Of a stretch of 12,376 nucleotides of DNA, positions 5,429 to 11,118 are shown in pieces. The position numbers and the translations under genes are program-made. Within the stretch, counting starts at the first letter, position 1, and every line of letters starts with the position of its first letter. The notes under the pieces were generated by a model. It was not told where the DNA came from, did not search any database, and saw nothing but the letters and a program-made list of their open reading frames with translations. This stretch comes from Candidatus Saccharimonadota bacterium. Its GTDB lineage: Bacteria; Patescibacteriota; Saccharimonadia; Saccharimonadales; Saccharimonadaceae. Where the stretch lies: contig JACQGD010000030.1 in the NCBI GenBank assembly GCA_016199685.1, forward strand, positions 1 to 12,376. Reading direction: 5' to 3'.

Positions 5429-6144
5429 GTGTTTATAGTAATACAGAAATCCTTACAGCAATCAACGACGGGACGATCGTGAGCGTACCATTCAACTCAA
5501 AAAACGTTTCAGAAGCAAGTCTCGATTTTACTTTAGGCCATTACTTTTTTAAACAAGAGTATCAAGAAGAGGCGAGAGTCTATAATCCGTTTGATAAAGA
5601 TGATGTTGACCGCTACTTCAAAGGACCACTCGAGGCAATCCCCCACAAGGAATGGTGCGACAAAAATGGCTACAAACTATTTAATAACATCCCCGAAGAC
5701 CATCCAATCATCGTCCTTCGTCCAGGGGAGCGAATCTTAGCACACACACATGAATTCGTCGGTATTCGAGCACATGGTGGAGCCTGCGAAGTCAAATCGC
5801 GGAGCAGCTGGGGACGAAATGGGGTCGCCGTATGTTTTGACGCTGGCTGGGTCGATCCTGGATATATCAACCGTATTACGCTCGAAATCTACAACCTTAA
5901 TATGCATGAGTCAGTAGTGCTGCCTGTTGGCGAGCGAATTGGCCAACTCATTTTTCACAAAACCGGCCCAGTCGATGGTGACTATAGCGATGGACGAGGA
6001 GGAGTGAGCGGCAAGTATCAACATACGAGCGACCTTGACGAGCTCATTCGAACCTGGAAGCCAGAAGACATGCTCCCACGTGCATACAAGGACAACCGAA
6101 AAGCACCAGAAATCATTAACGGCCTCGCCGAAGGAACAAAATAA
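5425..6144 (+). CDS. dcd: dCTP deaminase
   Basis: Deaminates dCTP to dUTP (some relatives also hydrolyse it to dUMP), feeding dUMP to ThyA; cytoplasmic trimer. Of 239 residues the core is clear: VLRPGERILAHTHEFVG, EVKSRSSWGRNGV (Ser/Arg of the active site), DAGWVDPGYINRITLEIYN with the catalytic Glu, and LPVGERIGQLIF. It is longer than the about 193-residue E. coli enzyme; the extra part is an insertion at about residues 45-90 before the PGE strand and a C-terminal tail. The start overlaps the stop of the broken Nudix gene as ATGA and has no close ribosome binding site of its own, so it relied on coupling. The following tmk ATG comes immediately after its stop. Whether it is mono- or bifunctional cannot be read from the sequence. 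Confidence 0.93.
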   Translation: MSVYSNTEILTAINDGTIVSVPFNSKNVSEASLDFTLGHYFFKQEYQEEARVYNPFDKDDVDRYFKGPLEAIPHKEWCDKNGYKLFNNIPEDHPIIVLRPGERILAHTHEFVGIRAHGGACEVKSRSSWGRNGVAVCFDAGWVDPGYINRITLEIYNLNMHESVVLPVGERIGQLIFHKTGPVDGDYSDGRGGVSGKYQHTSDLDELIRTWKPEDMLPRAYKDNRKAPEIINGLAEGTK

Positions 6145-6777
6145 ATGCAAACATTCGGTAAATACGTTGTCATCGAAGGTCATGATGGAACAGGTAAATC
6201 GACACAGGTCGAACTTGTGCGCAAGAAGCTCCTCGAACAGGGCATCGAGTCAATTGAGTTTCATGAGCCAGCCGGATCATTAGTCGCAGATGCGATACGT
6301 AGTGTCATAAAAAACGGCAAACTTCCCCGTGATGCCATAACAAATTTATTACTCTTTAGCGCAGCACGCCACGACATTTGGTTTCGTCAAGCACTTCCAG
6401 CACTTATGGCCGGCAAATGGGTTATCGCGTCGCGAAATTACTACTCAACACTCGCGTATCAAGGCTTTGGAGAAGGCCTCGATATGGAGATGATTAGCAC
6501 GGTGACACGTATTGCAACCGATGATCAATACCTTCGACCAGACATAGCAATTATCCTCGATCTCGATAATGAGACGGAGCGACGAAAACGAATTGCAAGC
6601 CGAGGTAGCTTAGCCCATCCCGATACATTTGAGTCGAAAGACGATGAGTTTCAATCAAAGGTAAATAAAGGCTATGCAGCGATTGCAACGTCGCATAATA
6701 TTCCAGTCGTATCTGCAGCGCAATCTGTCGATGCAGTGCAGCGTGAGATTTGGGACATTATAATTCGGGAGCTGTAG
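6145..6777 (+). CDS. tmk: Thymidylate kinase
   Basis: Phosphorylates dTMP to dTDP with ATP, the step after ThyA. The 210 residues are full length: P-loop GHDGTGKST near residue 12, HEPAGS (the EP motif), SRNYYSTLAYQG (the DRY-equivalent SRNYY substrate motif), and an Arg-rich LID segment ERRKRIASRGS. The ATG follows the dcd stop TAA with no gap, and AAGGAA lies about 10 nt upstream inside dcd, so the two are co-translated. The strand DIAIILDLD is the usual core strand before the LID. No good terminator follows: the T run at 6796-6800 has only a 3-bp stem before it. Confidence 0.95.
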   Translation: MQTFGKYVVIEGHDGTGKSTQVELVRKKLLEQGIESIEFHEPAGSLVADAIRSVIKNGKLPRDAITNLLLFSAARHDIWFRQALPALMAGKWVIASRNYYSTLAYQGFGEGLDMEMISTVTRIATDDQYLRPDIAIILDLDNETERRKRIASRGSLAHPDTFESKDDEFQSKVNKGYAAIATSHNIPVVSAAQSVDAVQREIWDIIIREL

Positions 6778-6879
6778 CCGTGGTACCGGTTTACGTTTTT
6801 CTTAGCGCATTATAATAACATACCCTTGATGAGAAGTAGTTAATTACTCCCCATTGCTAAATAACCGATTATACCTAGG

Positions 6880-7665
6880 CTACGCTCGGTCCGTATCTAT
6901 CACGCGCCAATAACATGATGTCGCAATAGGCTGGAGATTGATCACTTCACCATTAAGAGACTTCACTTTTTTGGAAACTTTCTTAATACCTTTCAGTTCA
7001 ACTGAATCCGGGAGCATAACAAGCGTCCGCTTACGTACAAGTTCGATTGTCGTATTACCATTAGTGATCTGCGCAAGATTGTCCTTCATGCCTACTATGA
7101 CTTGTTGGCGTTGACGGATATCAGGATTAAATATAGACTTGCAGGGATCTATTGAGCGACCTTCACGTCGCACATCTCCGGAAGCAAACCACTCTGCATG
7201 AATCTTACTCGTATCACTGACGCGATTCATAAATTCATCATACCCACTCCATATATGGATATCTGTGTTTGATACTCCGTTCCATTTCAATGGCTCAGTA
7301 TGCTTTGCGGCTTCAATCGCTCCCATAACAGGATATCGCAAAAGCAACTCGGCCGTTTCCGCCATTGTCGCATCGCCCGTTCGTGCTCTCCATATAAGCT
7401 CCGCATCGTTGTCGTTGATCGTTTGGCCTTGAAGGTGGTATTTTAATCGTTCACCTGCGGCATCGTTTCCTTCTCTACGTCGTTCTGATTCAAGTGCAAT
7501 CTCAAATTCGATTGCGTCACGGTACATAGACGGGAGGTTTGTCTCATTTGATACATGACCGATTCTTTCGACGAGTAACATCTCAACAGCCTTAGGATAT
7601 GCAACCTTGCCCAGCTCATACAACTTCGAAGGAACCAATGGTGTCTGAGAAAACTGTCTCGACAT
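6880..7665 (-). CDS. Unrecognised 261-residue soluble protein
   Basis: I do not recognise the family. ATG 7665 (MSRQFSQTPLVPS) is chosen because minus-strand AGGAGAG lies 7 nt upstream; an in-frame ATG at 7728 would add 21 residues but lacks a ribosome binding site. No signal peptide or membrane helix. The first two thirds are helical and charged (DAIEFEIALESERRREGND, ELIWRARTGDATMAETAELLLRYP), followed by a Trp-rich stretch (LKWNG, IHIWSGYDEF, AEWFASGDV) and a basic, strand-like C-terminus (VKSLNGEVINLQP, SCYWRVIDTDRA). It is convergent with tmk and divergent from rplJ, so it is not in either operon. Composition resembles its neighbours. The helix-rich first part followed by a small beta-like tail suggests a two-domain cytoplasmic protein, without pointing to a function. 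Confidence 0.75.
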   Translation of the reverse strand: MSRQFSQTPLVPSKLYELGKVAYPKAVEMLLVERIGHVSNETNLPSMYRDAIEFEIALESERRREGNDAAGERLKYHLQGQTINDNDAELIWRARTGDATMAETAELLLRYPVMGAIEAAKHTEPLKWNGVSNTDIHIWSGYDEFMNRVSDTSKIHAEWFASGDVRREGRSIDPCKSIFNPDIRQRQQVIVGMKDNLAQITNGNTTIELVRKRTLVMLPDSVELKGIKKVSKKVKSLNGEVINLQPIATSCYWRVIDTDRA

Positions 7666-7740
7666 AAGAGAACTCTCCTGAGTACTTCTGTAGATATTGC
7701 GAAAGCCGAAGACTTTTTTGGTTTTCACATTACCAGTACA

Positions 7741-7767
7741 TTGACAATTTGGTCGAGAAATTACAAC
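7741..7767 (+). promoter_or_regulatory. Possible promoter for rplJ-rplL
   Basis: A perfect -35 TTGACA (7741-7746) faces rplJ, with TACAAC (7762-7767) at a short 15-bp spacing. The -35 is convincing, the -10 is not; the transcript leader would be very short, leaving no room for a classical L10 leader. Confidence 0.4.
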
Positions 7768-7788
7768 TAAAGGAAGGATTTTTATTGT

Positions 7789-8313
7789 ATGGCAATTAGT
7801 CGCGATAAAAAGAACGCTTTGGTTGCTGAGATACGTGAGCTACTAGCTGATTCAAAGATGACCGTCTTTGCACAGTACCAAGGGCTGAGCGTTGCCGATG
7901 TTCAAACACTTCGACGCGCAGCTCGTGAATCAGGTGTCACGATCAAGGTTGTCAAAAACCGCCTTGTCCGTGTTGCACTTGAAGAAAACGCAACTTACAA
8001 AGGTATTGATACTTCATCACTTACTGGACAGCTGCTTTACGCAGTGAGTGCAGACGATGAAGTCGCACCTGCGCAAGTACTTGATACATTTGCAAAAACA
8101 CATCCAGCCCTACAATTTGTAGGTGCGTTTTCAGGTGAGGGTGCATTGCTAAGTGCCGATGACGTCAAAGCTCTTGCAGGTCTTCCTAGCAAGAATCAGC
8201 TTATTGGCGAAGTTGTTGCACAACTGCTTTCACCAGTTCACGACATTACAAATGCACTATCTGGCAATCTTCATGCACTACTTGATGGTGTTGAAGCCAA
8301 AGCGAAAGCATAA
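7789..8313 (+). CDS. rplJ: Ribosomal protein uL10
   Basis: Base of the ribosomal L12 stalk: binds 23S rRNA next to L11 and carries L7/L12 dimers on its C-terminal helix. Full length at 174 residues: MAISRDKKNALVAEIRELL, TVFAQYQGLSVADVQTLRR, VKNRLVRVAL (rRNA-binding domain), GAFSGEGALLSADDVKALAGLPSK, and a final helix LLSPVHDITNALSGNLHALLDG for L12 docking. AAAGGAAGG lies 10 nt before the ATG. It is followed by rplL after a 169-nt spacer filled by a long palindrome. rplA, normally just upstream, is truncated and over 5 kb away. Confidence 0.97.
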   Translation: MAISRDKKNALVAEIRELLADSKMTVFAQYQGLSVADVQTLRRAARESGVTIKVVKNRLVRVALEENATYKGIDTSSLTGQLLYAVSADDEVAPAQVLDTFAKTHPALQFVGAFSGEGALLSADDVKALAGLPSKNQLIGEVVAQLLSPVHDITNALSGNLHALLDGVEAKAKA

Positions 8314-8346
8314 CTATTTAACTTACTAATTACACGCGAGAAAATG

Positions 8347-8458
8347 CTTGGATCGTGAGACTAGTTCGAAATGACAGGCGAGCAGCGCAAGTAGACTGTA
8401 CATATAGTACCGTCTATGAGCAGCGCAGCTTGGCGTTCGAAATAGGCCACGAGGCAAG
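8347..8458 (+). repeat. 112-nt imperfect palindrome between rplJ and rplL
   Basis: Nested arms, outer to inner: CTTG/CAAG, CGTG/CACG, TTCGAA/TTCGAA, CAGGC/GCTTG, GCGC/GCGC, TAGAC/GTCTA, GTAC/GTAC, with an ATATA apical loop at 8402-8406. Internal loops are small and roughly symmetric. It also contains direct repeats: GTTCGAAAT (8364-8372, 8435-8443) and GAGCAGCGCA (8380-8389, 8418-8427). No T tract follows. It could be an mRNA processing or attenuation structure setting the L10:L12 ratio, or a small palindromic repeat element. Confidence 0.7.
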
Positions 8459-8482
8459 TGTTTGATCATGGAAGGAGCCCAC

Positions 8483-8857
8483 ATGGCTGATATTAAAAAA
8501 CTGGCAGAAGAGCTAACTAAGCTTACTGTCCTTGAGGTTAACGACCTTAAAACAATCCTTAAAGACGAATACGGCATCGAACCTGCTGCTGCAGCTGTTG
8601 CTGTTGCTGGTCCTGCTACTGAAGCTGGTCCTGCTGAAGACGAAAAATCTGAGTTTACTGTTACGTTGAAAGACGCTGGTGCTCAGAAAGTTGCAGTCAT
8701 CAAGGCTGTGAAAGAACTTACAGGTCTTGGACTTGGTGAAGCTAAAGCTATCGTTGACGGTGCTCCAGCACCTGTTAAAGAGAAGGTTAGCAAAGACGAC
8801 GCTGAAGCAGCAAAGAAGCAGCTTGAAGAAGCTGGCGCAACTGTTGAACTTAGCTAA
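8483..8857 (+). CDS. rplL: Ribosomal protein bL12 (L7/L12)
   Basis: Multi-copy stalk protein that recruits and stimulates the translational GTPases. Full length at 124 residues: N-terminal dimerisation helices (MADIKKLAEELTKLTVLEVNDLKTILKDEYG), an Ala/Gly/Pro hinge, and the globular domain KSEFTVTLKDAGAQKVAVIKAVKELTGLGLGEAKAIVDGAP to GATVELS. ATG 8483 is chosen for GAAGGAG at 8471-8477, 5 nt upstream; in-frame upstream starts at 8462 and 8468 lack this. Directly downstream is a strong intrinsic terminator. Confidence 0.97.
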   Translation: MADIKKLAEELTKLTVLEVNDLKTILKDEYGIEPAAAAVAVAGPATEAGPAEDEKSEFTVTLKDAGAQKVAVIKAVKELTGLGLGEAKAIVDGAPAPVKEKVSKDDAEAAKKQLEEAGATVELS

Positions 8858-8918
8858 TCACTACTCAGTTTCATACTGAAAAAACATACTCGACCAACGT
8901 CAATCAATGCATCGATCG

Positions 8919-8942
8919 GCCGCCTACCATAGGCGGCTTTTT
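8919..8942 (+). terminator. Intrinsic terminator of rplJ-rplL
   Basis: A perfect 8-bp stem GCCGCCTA/TAGGCGGC with a CCA loop is followed at once by five T (8938-8942). It lies 62 nt past the rplL stop. Confidence 0.93.
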
Positions 8943-8992
8943 GATTGCAAATACAAAATATACAACGTTTTAGGCACGACCCCTATTTATCA

Positions 8993-9001
8993 TGTGGATA
9001 A
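8993..9001 (-). promoter_or_regulatory. DnaA-box match in AT-rich spacer
   Basis: The minus strand reads TTATCCACA, the strong DnaA-box consensus, in AT-rich DNA between rplL and the dnaX-dnaB region. Only one perfect copy is visible, so a regulatory site is more likely than an origin. Confidence 0.4.
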
Positions 9002-9010
9002 GATAATTTT

Positions 9011-9082
9011 AATAGTGTCGATTTTCATAGCTTTCTCAATAATATCTGATAAATAGTGTCGATCGTTGACATTCCGACACTA
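9011..9082. promoter_or_regulatory. Repeated operator TAGTGTCG, three copies
   Basis: AATAGTGTCGAT occurs at 9011-9022 and 9052-9063, 41 bp apart, and CGACACTA, its inverted core, at 9075-9082. The second and third copies form a perfect 8-bp inverted repeat with a 13-bp spacer that covers the -35 hexamer and the promoter spacer, as a repressor operator would. The regulator is not known. Confidence 0.6.
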
Positions 9083-9094
9083 GACTGGTATATA
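9066..9094 (+). promoter_or_regulatory. Promoter for the 9139-9602 small genes
   Basis: Perfect -35 TTGACA (9066-9071), 17-bp spacer, -10 TATATA (9089-9094) with a TGG extended -10. The leader to the first ATG is about 40 nt. Confidence 0.7.
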
Positions 9095-9138
9095 TAGAGG
9101 TAATACTACTACAAAAACAGACAAGGAATTTGCGAGAC

Positions 9139-9240
9139 ATGTCTGAATTACCAGAAAAACAGGTCAAGAGGCTAGCCAGCTTAATTCAAGAAGCTGAAAC
9201 TAACATGCTCGAGAATATCGAATCTTGCTTGCGAGTGTGA
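9139..9240 (+). CDS. Small 33-residue ORF, first of a small-gene set
   Basis: MSELPEKQVKRLASLIQEAETNMLENIESCLRV. AAGGAA (9123-9128) is 10 nt upstream and a good promoter precedes it, so translation is likely. It is predicted to be one amphipathic helix. It ends in TGA overlapping GTG as GTGA, with a second short frame continuing at -1. It is either the first of two coupled microproteins or the N-terminal half of a gene broken by a small indel near 9225-9237. No family recognised. Confidence 0.5.
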   Translation: MSELPEKQVKRLASLIQEAETNMLENIESCLRV

Positions 9241-9335
9241 CGTATTTCCGTATCAAAGAAGGTGACCAAGTCACTATCATTGTTCCAGAAGACAATCCTG
9301 ACGCAGCATGGGCAGCTGTCGAAGCCGCTCTATAG
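9237..9335 (+). CDS. Small 32-residue ORF or C-terminal half of a frameshifted gene
   Basis: Starting at GTG 9237 it reads TYFRIKEGDQVTIIV, then PEDNPDAAWAAVEAAL and TAG. The pattern of a beta hairpin followed by an Ala-rich helix looks protein-like. The frame is open upstream to 9204, so it may instead join the preceding ORF through a -1 shift. There is no separate ribosome binding site; translation would depend on the GTGA overlap. It ends 6 nt before the next start at 9342. Confidence 0.45.
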   Translation: MTYFRIKEGDQVTIIVPEDNPDAAWAAVEAAL

Positions 9336-9341
9336 ACGAGT

Positions 9342-9602
9342 ATGCTCGTAAAACTAGCGCGAGTACTCTCACTCATCTCGATAATTTCTTTTATCGTGAT
9401 ACTCGTCTGCTTCATTGCAAGTCTTGTTCCCAATAGCCAAGCATACAAAGACGCTATCATACCGATACTCCTAGTGGCGTTTGTTATCTGCTTTTTGTCA
9501 GGTGGTATGAGTTGGCTCATCTTTCGATGGTACCTTTACCATGCAGCCGCTGGCGGCACCGGCAAGTTCATCCAGTATATCCGACCTAAGACAAAAGAAT
9601 AG
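9342..9602 (+). CDS. Small two-helix membrane protein
   Basis: An 86-residue protein of unknown family. Two hydrophobic segments, about residues 9-30 (LSLISIISFIVILVCFIASL) and 40-62 (IIPILLVAFVICFLSGGMSW), joined by a short polar loop, with a basic C-terminus (YIRPKTKE). By the positive-inside rule both ends should be cytoplasmic. The ATG comes 6 nt after the preceding stop with no clear ribosome binding site, so it probably depends on coupling to the upstream small ORFs under the operator-controlled promoter at 9066. The overlapping minus-strand frame (9200-9520) is its antisense shadow. Confidence 0.7.
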   Translation: MLVKLARVLSLISIISFIVILVCFIASLVPNSQAYKDAIIPILLVAFVICFLSGGMSWLIFRWYLYHAAAGGTGKFIQYIRPKTKE

Positions 9603-9638
9603 CCATAAATCACAACAGACGGATTGTTAAATTCGTCG

Positions 9639-9644
9639 TACAAT
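9639..9644 (+). promoter_or_regulatory. -10 element for dnaX
   Basis: TACAAT ends 10 nt before the ATG at 9655, so the transcript would start within a few bases of the start codon. The upstream GTG at 9646 would then lie before or at the transcription start, arguing for ATG 9655. No good -35. Confidence 0.4.
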
Positions 9645-9654
9645 AGTGACAGAT

Positions 9655-11118
9655 ATGTCACAAGCCTTATACCGTAAATACCGTAGCAAGTCGCTCTCGG
9701 AGATAGTTGGACAAAACCACGTCACAGCCGTACTCTCGCGCGCCCTTAAGCAAGGGAAAGTAGCACACGCATACTTACTTACTGGACCGCGCGGCATAGG
9801 CAAAACGTCTATAGCACGCATTTTAGCGCACGAAATCAATCAATTACCGTACACTGACGAAGCTACGCATCTGGACATTATCGAAATTGATGCGGCAAGT
9901 AATAATGGCGTTGATGACGTTCGTGATCTTCGAGAAAAAGTACAGCTCGCGCCAGTTTCGGCAGCTAAAAAAGTCTATATCATCGATGAGGTGCACATGC
10001 TCTCAAAGCCAGCATTCAATGCGCTTCTTAAAACACTCGAAGAACCGCCAGAGCATGTTGTGTTTATTCTCGCGACAACAAATATCGAGAAATTACCTGA
10101 CACGATAATCAGTCGAACCCAGCGGTTTGGACTTCGTTCTATCACAGCAGAGGATGCCCGCACTCATCTTAAAATGATTGCCGACAAGGAAGGGATCACA
10201 ATTGATGAACTCTCACTAGAGATTATTGCGCAGAGGGGCAGGGGTAGCTTTCGTGATAGCATCAGTCTCCTCGATCAGCTCTCGAGCCTTGCAGATGAAA
10301 AAGGCGGCATTACAAAAGATCTCATCGAAGAGACGCTTGGACTTGCACCTCAAGATATTATCGACGAATTGCTAAATGCAGTTACATCACAAGATACGCA
10401 GAATGTCATTGAGCTCCTTTCTCGGAGTGAGAAAAGTGGTGTCGATGCAATGACACTTATCGAACAGCTCATCCATGCCGTCAAGCAAACACTCGTCGAC
10501 GCCCCTTCGCATGTGTCATTACTTGATGGACTTCTTGATGCATCCACTTCGTCAAAACCCGATATTAAACTTATGACAGTGCTTCTTTTTGCAGCTCTCC
10601 CGAAACAAAAGCAAGCACCTTCAGCAGCTCCACTCCTTGCGACAAAACCTGTTGTGAGCGCGCCAATTCAGCAGCTTCGTAAGCAAGAATCCTCGACGCC
10701 AATAAAAAAACACGCAGCAACAACACCGCCCGTGCCTCAATCGGTAAAAAAAGCCGATGACATACCAACCATAGAAATGCCTGCACACATTGCAGGTGAA
10801 GCGCACCCTGAAAATTTCAATTGGGAAACACTCGTTGAATATGTACGAGTTAATCACGTTGCACTGCATAGCGTTCTGAGTAAGTGTCAATTTGAGATAC
10901 ATGACGACACGCTCACTTTATATACGATGCGTAAATTCAATAAGACAAAACTCGATGAGGCAAAGTACAGACTGATGCTCTCAGAGTGCCTTATTGCAAC
11001 TGAAGCAGGTAATTTGGAGATCGAGACAATCCCAACGGTACCCCCGCCAAAAGATAGTCAAGCGGCCGCAATTGCTGCTATCATGGGCGGAGGAGAAGAG
11101 GTAACCGTAGATGCGTGA
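9655..11118 (+). CDS. dnaX: DNA polymerase III clamp-loader subunit tau/gamma
   Basis: ATPase motor of the clamp loader that opens the beta ring and, as tau, tethers polymerase and helicase. From ATG 9655 it has 487 residues: ALYRKYRSKSLSEIVGQ, Walker A GPRGIGKT (44-51), DAASNNGVDDVRDLRE, Walker B VYIIDEVHM (107-115), sensor 1 LATTN (139-143), and SRTQRF with the arginine finger (153-158). The zinc module with four cysteines usually found between Walker A and DIIEIDAASN is replaced by a short HEINQLPYTDEATHL linker. Domain III runs to about residue 325, then a Pro/Ala/Lys-rich linker, and a C-terminal domain FNWETLVEYVRVNH onward. Two A7 tracts in the linker could cause a -1 shift and make a 368-residue gamma-like form (separate entry). 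The 3' end overlaps dnaB by 8 bp. Start chosen by family N-terminus and promoter position; GTG 9646 is the alternative. Confidence 0.95.
   Translation: MSQALYRKYRSKSLSEIVGQNHVTAVLSRALKQGKVAHAYLLTGPRGIGKTSIARILAHEINQLPYTDEATHLDIIEIDAASNNGVDDVRDLREKVQLAPVSAAKKVYIIDEVHMLSKPAFNALLKTLEEPPEHVVFILATTNIEKLPDTIISRTQRFGLRSITAEDARTHLKMIADKEGITIDELSLEIIAQRGRGSFRDSISLLDQLSSLADEKGGITKDLIEETLGLAPQDIIDELLNAVTSQDTQNVIELLSRSEKSGVDAMTLIEQLIHAVKQTLVDAPSHVSLLDGLLDASTSSKPDIKLMTVLLFAALPKQKQAPSAAPLLATKPVVSAPIQQLRKQESSTPIKKHAATTPPVPQSVKKADDIPTIEMPAHIAGEAHPENFNWETLVEYVRVNHVALHSVLSKCQFEIHDDTLTLYTMRKFNKTKLDEAKYRLMLSECLIATEAGNLEIETIPTVPPPKDSQAAAIAAIMGGGEEVTVDA
10704..10796 (+). other. Candidate -1 frameshift signal in dnaX
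   Basis: Two in-frame A_AAA_AAA heptamers (10704-10710 and 10746-10752) lie in the linker between the ATPase part and the C-terminal domain. A -1 slip at either ends at the same TGA, 10758-10760, only two codons past the second tract. A hairpin CCTGCA-CACAT-TGCAGG follows at 10780-10796. E. coli dnaX makes gamma by a -1 slip at an A-rich heptamer in the equivalent place; transcriptional slippage on the A7 tracts would have a similar effect. Confidence 0.5.

Noticed and set aside
6778..6805. Possible terminator after tmk (CCG...CGG and a T run)
   Set aside because: The stem is only 3 bp and the T run starts several bases away; not convincing.
6811..6816. TATAAT on the plus strand after tmk
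   Set aside because: No -35 and no plus-strand gene follows; AT-rich convergent spacer makes chance matches likely.
8364..8443. GTTCGAAAT copies resembling the tRNA T-loop, suggesting a tRNA gene between rplJ and rplL
   Set aside because: No acceptor stem, D-arm or anticodon arm with proper spacing; the repeats are explained by the palindrome.
9200..9520. 106-codon minus-strand ORF
   Set aside because: Antisense to the two-helix membrane protein and small ORFs, which have promoter and ribosome binding site on the plus strand.
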